Program-made: the position numbers and the translations under genes
Notes under the pieces: generated by a model
What the model saw: only the letters and a program-made list of their open reading frames with translations
Database searches by the model: none
Told to the model about the DNA's origin: nothing
Part shown: positions 1 to 7,491 of the stretch, piece by piece
Numbering within the stretch: position 1 is the first letter of the stretch
How the letters are laid out: the number at the start of each line of letters is the position of its first letter
Assembly: GCA_021850555.1 (NCBI GenBank)
Contig: JAJZLX010000447.1
Location: 1 to 37,327, forward strand
Direction: 5' to 3'
DNA from: Pseudomonadota bacterium
GTDB lineage: Bacteria; Pseudomonadota; Gammaproteobacteria; Steroidobacterales; Steroidobacteraceae
Length of the DNA stretch: 37,327 nucleotides

Positions 1-779
1 TCCCCGGCTGCGGCTCGGAGCGGCTGTTCTCGCAGGTCGGGCTCGCCACCCAGGCGATGCTCTGGCACGTGGGGGTGCAGACGGTGCTGCCGCCCGGGTA
101 CCTGTGCTGCGGCTATCCGCAGCGGGGAGCGGGGGAGTTCGACCGCGCGGAGAAGATCACCACCGACAACCGGGTGCTGTTCCACCGTGTGGCCAACACC
201 CTCAACTACCTCGACATCCGCACGGTGGTGGTGAGCTGCGGCACCTGCTACGACCAGCTGCTGGGCTACAAGTTCGAGGAAATCTTCCCCGGCTCGCGCA
301 TCATCGACATCCACGAGTATCTGATGGAAAAAGGCGTGCGGCTGGAAGGCGTCACCGGGACGCGTTATATGTACCACGACCCCTGCCACTCGCCCATGAA
401 GCGCTACGATCCGCTGAAGGTCGTCAACGCGCTGATGAACGAGACGCAAAACGGTCGTATCGAGAAGAACGACCGCTGCTGCGGGGAGTCCGGCACGCTG
501 GCGCTGTCGAGGCCGGATGTGTCCACGCAGGTGCGCTTCCGCAAGGAGGAGGAGATGCGCGCCGGAGCCGAGAAGCTCCGCCTCGCCGGGGCGGGTCAGG
601 TCAAGGTGCTGACCTCCTGCCCCTCGTGCCTGCAGGGCCTGCAACGGTACAACGAGGACGCCGATCTCGATGCGGACTACATCGTGGTCGAGATCGCCCG
701 GCATGTCCTCGGGGAGAACTGGATGTCCGACTACGTCGCCCGCGCCAACGACGGCGGCATCGAGCGGGTGCTGGTCTGA
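1..779 (+). CDS. Fe-S oxidoreductase C-terminal part with tandem CCG domains (partial)
   Basis: Only the last ~258 residues are in the window; the frame is open from base 3 and the start lies upstream. Two cysteine-rich CCG modules (PF02754 type) are visible. The first has PGCGSE at the window edge, then LCCGYP and SCGTC. The second has DPCHSP, RCCGESG and SCPSC. Each module supplies the C / CCG / CxxC ligands used in heterodisulfide-reductase HdrB, glycolate oxidase GlcF and the C-terminal parts of FAD-linked D-lactate or glycolate dehydrogenases. The protein should pass electrons from a flavin dehydrogenase module, probably encoded upstream in the same polypeptide, through Fe-S centres. Which 2-hydroxy acid it oxidises cannot be seen. 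It ends 13 bp before the convergent gene at 793. Confidence 0.85.
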   Translation, partial: PGCGSERLFSQVGLATQAMLWHVGVQTVLPPGYLCCGYPQRGAGEFDRAEKITTDNRVLFHRVANTLNYLDIRTVVVSCGTCYDQLLGYKFEEIFPGSRIIDIHEYLMEKGVRLEGVTGTRYMYHDPCHSPMKRYDPLKVVNALMNETQNGRIEKNDRCCGESGTLALSRPDVSTQVRFRKEEEMRAGAEKLRLAGAGQVKVLTSCPSCLQGLQRYNEDADLDADYIVVEIARHVLGENWMSDYVARANDGGIERVLV

Positions 780-792
780 GACCGGCGCCGCC

Positions 793-1371
793 TCAGGATG
801 CGGGAGGATCGATCGCGATCGGCTTGTTGAACCGGCTGAAGTCGGCGACGATGTTGACGCGCTTGCCCTTGATCATCACCCCGTTCATGACCGCACGCAC
901 CGGCAGCTGATCAGGGCCGATGTACAGGGTCTCGGGCACACCGCGCACGACACAGCTGTAGACGTGCACGCTTTTGCCGTGGAGCGTGCGCGTGCCGAGG
1001 TCACGGGCCGTTTTCTCGAGGTCCGCCTTGGAGGCGCCCGCGAGCGGATCGCTCTTGCTCCTGCTCGCCATCCGCTGCGCAATCAACGTGCCGTAGCGCG
1101 GCGGCAGCTTCACCGCATGGCCGTCGGTGACCATGTAGACGTCCTTGCCGATGATCACCTCCTGAAGGTTGCGGGAGGGCACGAATCGCCAGCGGTCGGG
1201 AGCCGAGTACTCGACGACCAGCGTCCTGCCGCCGGCGAGGTGCTCCTCGATCTGCCAGGAGGTCGCCTTGAAGAAGGCCGCCCGCATCTGGGCAAGGTCG
1301 GCATAGGGGCTGGCGAATGCCGTCGTGGACAAAAGCAGGCCCGCGACCAGGCCGACGCAAACTCTCTTCAT
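793..1371 (-). CDS. Exported LolA-like outer-membrane lipoprotein-sorting-type protein
   Basis: 192 aa. The start at 1371 follows a G-rich Shine-Dalgarno tract and opens with a clean Sec signal peptide: basic MKRVC, a hydrophobic core, and likely cleavage near residue 20 after TAFA. The mature part alternates short beta strands, such as TLVVEYSAPDRWRFVP and DVYMVTDGHAVKLPP, in the pattern of the LolA/LolB/RseB half-barrel fold, which binds lipid chains in the periplasm. A specific role in Lol transport is not shown; the genuine LolA is usually about this size but has a different context. The same frame stays open upstream to about 2259, but the signal peptide and leader hairpin argue for the short form. 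It follows the SpoIIM gene on the same strand after 230 bp that hold no recognisable gene. Confidence 0.65.
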   Translation of the reverse strand: MKRVCVGLVAGLLLSTTAFASPYADLAQMRAAFFKATSWQIEEHLAGGRTLVVEYSAPDRWRFVPSRNLQEVIIGKDVYMVTDGHAVKLPPRYGTLIAQRMASRSKSDPLAGASKADLEKTARDLGTRTLHGKSVHVYSCVVRGVPETLYIGPDQLPVRAVMNGVMIKGKRVNIVADFSRFNKPIAIDPPAS

Positions 1372-1386
1372 GCTCTGAGCCCCCCC

Positions 1387-1405
1387 TTGCCCGTGCTGCG
1401 GGCAA
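1387..1405. repeat. Leader hairpin next to the ribosome binding site
   Basis: Perfect 7-bp inverted repeat TTGCCCG / CGGGCAA around a 5-nt loop. It sits 15 nt upstream of the start codon at 1371, and its base abuts the G-rich Shine-Dalgarno tract. It could affect initiation of the LolA-like gene or be an operator. Only the symmetry is seen. Confidence 0.4.
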
Positions 1406-1601
1406 ACTGTGACCCTTTTAACCGTTTCCCCGCGAGACGGCAAGCCACCCCGGGCCGGGTGACACACCGCGGCTCGTGCGCTTGACGATGAACCCACCAA
1501 ACCGCGCCACATCGAGGCTGCGGCGGGGCCTTTCGCAGCCGGCACCGCAAGCTCGCCGAGCGGACTTTGGCCTGCGCGAGACCGCCGGCACACAGGCGCT
1601 C

Positions 1602-2603
1602 TCAGCGCGTTGTCTTCTTCTCCTTTGCTTTGGGAGCCAGCCGCCCCCCGAGCCACAGGAGCATCAGTGTCCAATATCCAAGCCCCACGGCGAGGCGCAC
1701 GGGAATCGACACCGCCGCGCGGGGCGACAGAAACCCTTCGATCAGGCCTGAGCCCAGCAGCAGCAGCGCGCAGGCGAGCAGCAGGGGTCCGAGCTGCGCG
1801 GCCCGGCGGCGCAGGGACTCCGTGCGGGTGCAATACACGGGTCGGATGACGGCCTCGCCGAGCGCCGTGCCGGCGGCCGCGGCCAGGCACATGACCGACA
1901 ACTCCACCGGGCCGTGTGCGAGCGTGAATTTCACCAGCCCGAGCTCGAGGCCGTGCTGGTGAGTGAAGGCCAGAAGCCCGCCGAGCATCAGTCCGTTGTA
2001 GGCGATCATGTAGAACGCCCCAAGCCCGAACAGGATGCCCGAGCAGAACGCCCCCAGAATCACCATCACGTTGTTGGAAAAGATGCGCGCCGACAGCAGC
2101 GCCGGCGGCCCGAGATTGAGCACCTGGTAGGTCCACAGGTGTCCGCGCTCGACGCCGTCGATCATCCGCGGGCTCGCGATCAGGCTGACCAGCGCCGGAT
2201 AGGTATTGATCAGCCACCAGCCCGCGAGGGCGCTCGCCACGAGCAGCGCCGCGAGCCACAACGCCAGTGTCCTCACGGATGCGGCAGCCGCGGGAATGTC
2301 GTCACGAATCAATTTCAGCCATCTTGAGCCCGTGAGCCGCGGCGCGCGGTTGATCGTCGCGTGCAGCGTCGCGCAGGCGTTCTGCAGTGCGGCGGTCAGG
2401 AAGCCCGCCGGCATGAGCTCGCGCGCGCTCGCCAGATGTTGGGTCAAGACACGGTAGGTCCGCAGGGTGTGCAACGCCTCATCCACCGTGGCACGGGGAC
2501 GCCGCGGCGCCGCAGCAGCCTCCGCCGCGAGCGCCTCCCACCGGGGAGCCCGCGTACGGATCCAGACCGCCGCCGGCGATTCAGTGCCTGGATTCGCCGG
2601 CAA
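1602..2603 (-). CDS. SpoIIM-family (stage II sporulation protein M-like) membrane protein
   Basis: 333 aa. A soluble helical N-terminus of ~105 residues is followed by about five membrane segments: TLALWLAALLVASALAGWW near 110-130, the block around NNVMVILGAFCSGILFGLG, FTLAHGPVELSVMCLAAAA, LGPLLLACALLLLGSG, and a last one before the basic tail KAKEKKTTR. The NN-x-x-V and HGPVEL motifs are typical of the SpoIIM/DUF95 superfamily. In non-sporulating bacteria this family has no established function but travels with RDD, MoxR and DUF58 genes, as here. Its start lies inside the 3' end of the RDD gene (23-bp overlap), so the two are probably translationally coupled. The residues after HGPVEL suggest a buried polar site in the membrane. 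Confidence 0.85.
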   Translation of the reverse strand: MPANPGTESPAAVWIRTRAPRWEALAAEAAAAPRRPRATVDEALHTLRTYRVLTQHLASARELMPAGFLTAALQNACATLHATINRAPRLTGSRWLKLIRDDIPAAAASVRTLALWLAALLVASALAGWWLINTYPALVSLIASPRMIDGVERGHLWTYQVLNLGPPALLSARIFSNNVMVILGAFCSGILFGLGAFYMIAYNGLMLGGLLAFTHQHGLELGLVKFTLAHGPVELSVMCLAAAAGTALGEAVIRPVYCTRTESLRRRAAQLGPLLLACALLLLGSGLIEGFLSPRAAVSIPVRLAVGLGYWTLMLLWLGGRLAPKAKEKKTTR

Positions 2604-3321
2604 GCAGCGCCTCCAGGCGGCCTTGCAGGGCGCGACTGCTCAACGCCGCGCCGCGCCGCGGATCGAATCCGGGATCGAGCTTGCAGAGCAGCTCGCGCGC
2701 CAGCCGGACGCGCCGGTCCTCCTCGAGCGACCGCCAGCGATCGAGCAGATCATGGATCAGCTGCAGCGCCTCGGCCGACAGCGCCGTGCGCTGCATCTGC
2801 GCGCTCAGTCGGCCGAGGGACTTCACGGAATCCGCCTCATCGAGCACCAGCACGGTGCCCGCCACCATGTCCCCGAGCCGCACTCGCTGCTTCGTGAGCA
2901 TGCAGCAAGTGAGCCCGACCACGTAGAAGGCCGGCAGAGCATCGATCAGGCGGAAGACATTGCGGATGAGCAGCGCACCCGTTCCGGGAGTCGCTCCCTC
3001 GAAGGTGGCGATCCGCGCGCCCGCCTTGCGCAGGCCCGGAGTGCGGCCCCGCATGGCCACCTCGAGCACGGGTTGATAGAGAAAGTAGGTCGCCAGCGCG
3101 AGAATGACGGCTGCGACCATCACCGTGTGCGCAAGCGGCGCATCGGCTGCGATCCGCGGCAGCAGTCGCAGCAGCGACCCGGCGAGCAGCCACGCCAGGG
3201 CGAGCAGCAGTCGGATCAGCCAGTCGGTCAGAAAGGCGTAGCTGCGCGTGCCGGGGCCGGCGATCCGGACCCTCATGTCGATGCCCGTCAGGCTGCTGAC
3301 GGTGAGCTCTTCCTCGGCCAT
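2581..3321 (-). CDS. RDD family membrane protein
   Basis: 246 aa. After ~25 soluble residues the RDD domain begins with the signature arginine and aspartate of TRSYAFLTDWLIR leading into transmembrane segment 1. A second segment lies at VMVAAVILALATYFLY and a third near LPAFYVVGLTCCML. The third is followed by KQRVRLGDMVAGTVLV, where the family's second conserved aspartate sits. The ~85-residue C-terminus is soluble and charged. RDD proteins are poorly characterised; some act in ion transport. It is first in a two-gene minus-strand unit with the SpoIIM-like gene and is divergent from the membrane protein at 3426, with a ~100-bp shared promoter region. Confidence 0.85.
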   Translation of the reverse strand: MAEEELTVSSLTGIDMRVRIAGPGTRSYAFLTDWLIRLLLALAWLLAGSLLRLLPRIAADAPLAHTVMVAAVILALATYFLYQPVLEVAMRGRTPGLRKAGARIATFEGATPGTGALLIRNVFRLIDALPAFYVVGLTCCMLTKQRVRLGDMVAGTVLVLDEADSVKSLGRLSAQMQRTALSAEALQLIHDLLDRWRSLEEDRRVRLARELLCKLDPGFDPRRGAALSSRALQGRLEALLAGESRH

Positions 3322-3425
3322 CCGGCAAGATGAAATGGTTGCCCGCCAAGACCGAGCTTAGCTATTCTGCCCGGTCTGGACAAGGCGGGCGGACGCCCGC
3401 ATCCCCACAACTGCGCGGAGCCATC

Positions 3426-4346
3426 ATGAAGTACGTGGCACCATCGGAGCCTCAGCCGGTCGGGGGCGTCCTCGATGACTGGCTGCGCCTGTTCCGCTGC
3501 TCGTTTCGCCGCTGTTGGATCCTGGCCTTGATCGCAGCCGGTGCGGGCATGGCGCTGCAGCTGCTCGCCGTCCCAAGGCCTCCTCGCGCGGGCATGACTC
3601 TGCTGCAGTATTTGCAGCAGACGGCCTCCACGGTGCGTACGCCTCAGGTCATCGTCGGCGACGTCATCTTCTGGCTGATCGTCCTGGTGGTGTACGGGGC
3701 CTTGCTTGCGCAACAGGCGGCCGTGGCTCGCGGCGATGAGTCCCAGTCGGTCGGCGACTCGCTCTGGGCGGGCCTGCGCAGGTTGCCGCGCATGCTGCTC
3801 GGCGGACTGCTGCTCGCGCTGATTCTCGGGGCCATCATCCTGCCGGCGGCAATCAGCGCAGGTCTGCTCATCGGCCTGCATCAGGCGGGCCGCGAGTCCG
3901 TGCCGCTGCTGCTCGGAGCCGCCCTCGGCATGCTTGCGCTGGCGCTCCTGCTGCTCTACGTGTGGGTCCGCCTGGAATTCTGGCTGCCGGTCATCTTCGT
4001 GGAGAACTGCGGCGGGGCGGCCTCCCTCGGCCGCAGCTGGCGCCTGGTCAAGGGGCACTGGTGGCGGGTCACGGCGATCACCTTCGTGGCGGGCATCATC
4101 ATGTGGATCCTGAATCTCGCCATCGGCGGCACACTCGGCCTGATCGGCGGAATCCTCGCCTCGCACGGTCTCGGTCCCGGCGACATCCTCTACCGGATAC
4201 GCATCGGCGCGGCCCTCGCCCTGATCGCCCGGGTGGTCACGATGCCGCTGCTCGCGGCGGTGTGGCTCGCGATCTATCACGACCTCAGGCTGCGCCTCGA
4301 GGGACTGGATCTCACTGCGCGCGCGGAGGCGCTGGGCGGCCGCTGA
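3426..4346 (+). CDS. Polytopic membrane protein, YciC/glycerophosphodiester-phosphodiesterase membrane-domain-like
   Basis: 306 aa. The start at 3426 is chosen because GGAG lies 5 nt upstream; the 32 codons open in frame before it are low quality. About six hydrophobic blocks follow: CWILALIAAGAGMALQLL, the stretch around FWLIVLVVYGALLAQQ, a long LLGGLLLALILGAIILP block, LLGAALGMLALALLLLYVW, ITFVAGIIMWILNLAIGG, and ALIARVVTMPLLAAVWLAIY. It ends in an amphipathic tail, DLRLRLEGLDL. The pattern of large loops, FVENCGGAASLGRSWRLVKG and a terminal YHDLRLR-like segment matches membrane proteins grouped with YciC or GDPD membrane domains. It opens the plus-strand cluster and is followed after 3 bp by the DUF4129 gene. 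Confidence 0.7.
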   Translation: MKYVAPSEPQPVGGVLDDWLRLFRCSFRRCWILALIAAGAGMALQLLAVPRPPRAGMTLLQYLQQTASTVRTPQVIVGDVIFWLIVLVVYGALLAQQAAVARGDESQSVGDSLWAGLRRLPRMLLGGLLLALILGAIILPAAISAGLLIGLHQAGRESVPLLLGAALGMLALALLLLYVWVRLEFWLPVIFVENCGGAASLGRSWRLVKGHWWRVTAITFVAGIIMWILNLAIGGTLGLIGGILASHGLGPGDILYRIRIGAALALIARVVTMPLLAAVWLAIYHDLRLRLEGLDLTARAEALGGR

Positions 4347-4349
4347 ATC

Positions 4350-5291
4350 ATGCTGGCCCGAGGGGTGTTGGGACTGACGGTGCTGGCGCTCTCGCTCGGC
4401 GCGCCGCTCCGGGCCCGGCCGGCGCCCGCCGCCCTGGCCCGGGTTGTTCACTGCGCCTCGCACGCGAAGTCAACGCTCGTGGGCCTGGCGGCGCTGCGGG
4501 CCGCCTGCCCGGGCATCGGCAAAGCGATCGAGGGGCTCGGTCTGACCGCGCTCCTGCCTTTGCAATGGCAAAAAAGCATTACGCCCGGCGCGCTCGCCGG
4601 CCTCGGCGCGCTGGCAAGCCGCTACGGCGGCCGGCCGCTCTCGGCCGCCCCCGAGCCTTCCGCCCTGCGTGCCATCGCCCGGACGCTCCAACCCCCGTTG
4701 CCCCCGCCCGGCTGGTGGGACCGGGCCGAGGCATGGCTATTGCGCCGGACAGGGCCGATCTTTCACCGACTCCAACAGTGGCTGGACTCCGTGGCACGCA
4801 ACCCGGCGCACCGAGCCTTGGCATACGTGCTGCTCTACTCTCTCGGCGGTCTGCTTCTGCTGACCCTCGCCGTCCTCGGGTACATCGAGTTGCGCTCAGC
4901 GGGATTCATCGGCTCCAAGCGCCGCACGGTCCGTCCGCGCCCGCGTGCCGGCGCCGCAGCCCTCTCGATTCCAACCTGCCCCGGCGGCGAGCCGGACTGG
5001 AGCCGTCTGCGCGCCCGGCCGGCTCGCCTGCTGGGAGTGCTCATCGAGGCTCTCACGAGCACACAGCGTATCGAGCGCGACCGGCAGCTCACCCTCCGTG
5101 AGATCTGCGCACGGGCGCGCTTCGACTCCCCGCGGCAACGGGAAGACTTCGACCAAGTCGTGCGGCTCGCCGAGCGCGAGCTCTACGGGCCGGGCGCGCC
5201 GGCGCCCGTACCCGAGGAAACATTGCGTGCGGCAAAGGCCCTGCGTGCCGAGCTGCTGGCGCCGGCCGCAGGCGCGCTCGGCGCGCCATGA
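4350..5291 (+). CDS. DUF4129 domain membrane protein
   Basis: 313 aa. It has an N-terminal signal or anchor (residues ~3-22), a ~125-residue extracytoplasmic region rich in Pro/Leu/Ala, one transmembrane helix at ALAYVLLYSLGGLLLLTLAV (around 151-171), a proline/arginine linker, and a cytoplasmic DUF4129 domain near the C-terminus with LTLREICARARF and REDFDQVVRLAERELYG. DUF4129 is usually found with transglutaminase-like, MoxR and DUF58 proteins. The gene starts 3 bp after its upstream neighbour and overlaps the DUF4350 gene by 4 bp (ATGA), so it is part of one operon. The function is unknown; a role in assembling or sensing an envelope complex is inferred from context only. Confidence 0.8.
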   Translation: MLARGVLGLTVLALSLGAPLRARPAPAALARVVHCASHAKSTLVGLAALRAACPGIGKAIEGLGLTALLPLQWQKSITPGALAGLGALASRYGGRPLSAAPEPSALRAIARTLQPPLPPPGWWDRAEAWLLRRTGPIFHRLQQWLDSVARNPAHRALAYVLLYSLGGLLLLTLAVLGYIELRSAGFIGSKRRTVRPRPRAGAAALSIPTCPGGEPDWSRLRARPARLLGVLIEALTSTQRIERDRQLTLREICARARFDSPRQREDFDQVVRLAERELYGPGAPAPVPEETLRAAKALRAELLAPAAGALGAP

Positions 5292-6529
5292 GAGAGCGGC
5301 TGCTCACACTGCTGTTCGCGGCCGGGGCACTGGCTCTGTTCTACGTGTTGTTCTTCCCCAAGCCGCAGCATCGGACCGCCGCCCAGGGCCTGCCTTTGTC
5401 CACGGACGCCCGCCCGGAAGGGTACCTTGCGATCTGGCGCTGGCTCGGCAGGGAGCACATCCCCCGGCTGAGCCTGCGCCACCGCTACGGCAGGCTTCTC
5501 TCTCTCTCGCCTTCGAAGGGCAACCTGCTCATCATCACGCTGCCGCAGCGGCTGCCGGCGCACCAGATCGAGCGCACCAGGCTGCTGAGGTGGGTGGCTC
5601 GAGGCAACACGCTGCTGATCGCCGCCGCGCTCGATGATGAGCCGCTCTGGGCGCCCGGCATGGACGATGCGGCGATGATTCGCTTCCTCGAAAGCGCCGC
5701 CAGCCTGAAATTCACGCCCGCGCCGGCCGCCACCCTGCTGCATTCGATCACCGCAAGCCGCCTCGAGATCCGCCCGAAGGGCGCGCAGCCGTTGCTCGCC
5801 GGGGTCGGACGGATCACCGCTTTTCTGCCGCTGCCCTCCCGCGCCTGGCACGCACACCTGCGGCACGCGGGATTTCCCGCCGGCGATGCCGACCTGCCTC
5901 TGCAGCTCGCGGCGCGCAGCGACAACGGCGCGCCCGCCCTGTGGCTGGAGCGGCTGGGCGCAGGCCAGATCATCCTCAGCGCCGTTGCGAGCCCGTTCTC
6001 CAACGCGGGATTGACGCTTCCCGGCAACGCGCGGCTCCTGTCCAACATCATCGCATGGTCCCGGGGCCCGGGCGGAGCGGTCGTGTTCGACGACGCGCAC
6101 GAGGGACTCGCGGCTTTCTACGACGCCCGGACATTCTTCGCCGATCCGCGCCTGCACGCCACGCTGGCCTGGATCGTGGGCCTGTGGCTGATATTCGTCG
6201 TGGGCGTGCGGCCCCTGCGGGCAACGTCCCCGGGCCGCCAGCCGCTCGATGAAGCCGCCTACGTCGAGGGCAGCGCTCGCTATCTCGCCGCCGTAGTCGA
6301 TCCCGGCGAGACCGCGCAACGCATGATCGAGGACTTTCTCCGCGATCTGCCCGGGCATCCGCCGCATTGCGCAGCGGACGCCTGGCAATGGCTCGAAACG
6401 CAGCGGAACATTGCCGGCTCCGACCGGGAGGTGCTGCGGACCTGCTACGAGCGCGCCCGTGCCGGCCGGCGAGTCAATCTGGTCCGGTTGCAGAATCTTC
6501 TGGCACAACTACGCAAGGCAACGGCATGA
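5288..6529 (+). CDS. DUF4350 domain membrane protein
   Basis: 413 aa. A short cytoplasmic start (MRERL) leads into a transmembrane helix at TLLFAAGALALFYVLFF, then a ~250-residue globular region, and a second helix near residues 285-305 (TLAWIVGLWLIFVVGVR), followed by ~110 soluble residues. The central part (GYLAIWRWLGRE, NLLIITLPQ, LLRWVARGNTLLIAAAL) has the Rossmann-like, glutamine-amidotransferase-related look of DUF4350. FDDAHEGLAAFYDARTFFADP before the second helix resembles the family's conserved H-E stretch. It is joined to both neighbours by ATGA overlaps (5288-5291 and 6526-6529), which indicates translational coupling. No enzymatic activity is established for the family. Confidence 0.8.
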   Translation: MRERLLTLLFAAGALALFYVLFFPKPQHRTAAQGLPLSTDARPEGYLAIWRWLGREHIPRLSLRHRYGRLLSLSPSKGNLLIITLPQRLPAHQIERTRLLRWVARGNTLLIAAALDDEPLWAPGMDDAAMIRFLESAASLKFTPAPAATLLHSITASRLEIRPKGAQPLLAGVGRITAFLPLPSRAWHAHLRHAGFPAGDADLPLQLAARSDNGAPALWLERLGAGQIILSAVASPFSNAGLTLPGNARLLSNIIAWSRGPGGAVVFDDAHEGLAAFYDARTFFADPRLHATLAWIVGLWLIFVVGVRPLRATSPGRQPLDEAAYVEGSARYLAAVVDPGETAQRMIEDFLRDLPGHPPHCAADAWQWLETQRNIAGSDREVLRTCYERARAGRRVNLVRLQNLLAQLRKATA

Positions 6530-7476
6530 ACGCACTCGAGGATCTCGAACACCGCATCCAGGGGTGTCTGGAGGGCACGGTGATCGGCCTGCGGGAACTG
6601 ATCCGCGCCCTGGTGATCGCCGTGGTCTCGCGCGGACACGTGCTGGTCGAGGGAGCTCCGGGGCTCGGCAAGACCCTGCTCGGCAAGACCCTCGCGGCGG
6701 CGCTCTGCAGCCGCTTCACGCGTATCCAGGGCACGGCGGACTTGATGCCATCGGACATGACCGGCGTGCACGTCCTCGATGAGGCCAGCCGCAAGTTCGT
6801 GCTCCACCCCGGCCCGGTATTCACCGATGTGCTGCTGGTCGATGAGATCAACCGCGCCAGCCCGAAGACGCAGTCCGCCCTGCTGCAAGCGATGGAGGAG
6901 CGCCAGGTCTCCATCGACCGGCAGACCTATCGCCTGCCGGGCGGATTCCTCGTGATCGCCACCCAGAATCCACACGAGTTTGAAGGCACGTTTCCCCTGC
7001 CCGAGTCCCAGCTCGACCGTTTCATGATGCGCGTCGAAGTCGGCTACCCGCAGGTCGGGGATGAGACCCGCCTCCTCGACCGCTACGGCACGATCGCCTC
7101 GGCCACCGCCGCGCCCGAGAGCACGCCCGCGGCGGGCGTCACAGTCGAGCAAATCGAGGCGGCGCGCGAATGCGCCGACCACGTGCACGTTTCAGCCGAG
7201 CTGACGGGCTACGTACTCGCAATCGCGAGAGCCTCGCGCGAGCATAGTCAGATTGCGCTGGGACTGTCCACGCGCGGCGCGCTGGCCTTGATGCGCGCTG
7301 CACGGGTCGCAGCCGGACTGCGCGGCTCGGAGTTCGTCACGCCGGACGATGTGAAACTCGTAGCCCCATGGGTCATCCCGCACCGTCTCAGTCTCACGTC
7401 CGAAGCGGCGCTGGAGGGCCGCACCGATCGTGAGCTCGCGGGCACGTTGCTCGAGCGCGTGCCGGTGCCGCGCTGA
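6526..7476 (+). CDS. MoxR-family AAA+ ATPase
   Basis: 316 aa. The start at 6526 overlaps the preceding stop. All AAA+ landmarks of the MoxR/AAA_3 family are visible: Walker A GAPGLGKT (43-50), Walker B LLVDEINR (103-110), sensor 1 in ATQNP (145-149), the pore or substrate loop region EERQVSID, the arginine-bearing LPESQLDRFMMRV block, and a C-terminal lid with LSTRGALALMRAARVAA. MoxR ATPases act as chaperones that mature or remodel protein complexes together with vWA-domain partners. The partner here is expected to be the DUF58 protein directly downstream (15 bp gap). The ATP-binding residues look complete, so it should be active. Confidence 0.93.
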   Translation: MNALEDLEHRIQGCLEGTVIGLRELIRALVIAVVSRGHVLVEGAPGLGKTLLGKTLAAALCSRFTRIQGTADLMPSDMTGVHVLDEASRKFVLHPGPVFTDVLLVDEINRASPKTQSALLQAMEERQVSIDRQTYRLPGGFLVIATQNPHEFEGTFPLPESQLDRFMMRVEVGYPQVGDETRLLDRYGTIASATAAPESTPAAGVTVEQIEAARECADHVHVSAELTGYVLAIARASREHSQIALGLSTRGALALMRAARVAAGLRGSEFVTPDDVKLVAPWVIPHRLSLTSEAALEGRTDRELAGTLLERVPVPR

Positions 7477-7491
7477 CAGGCGGATCCTGCG

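Noticed and set aside
1372..2259. A long in-frame N-terminal extension of the LolA-like gene.
   Set aside because: It overlaps the SpoIIM-like coding sequence in another frame and is not protein-like. A signal peptide begins exactly at 1371.
3288..4463. A long minus-strand frame opposite the membrane protein at 3426-4346.
   Set aside because: The composition is extremely Gln/Arg/Glu-rich with no motifs. The plus-strand protein has regular membrane helices and a ribosome binding site.
5183..6508. A 441-codon minus-strand frame opposite the DUF4350 gene.
   Set aside because: It is an antisense artefact; the plus-strand frame is coupled to both neighbours by ATGA overlaps.
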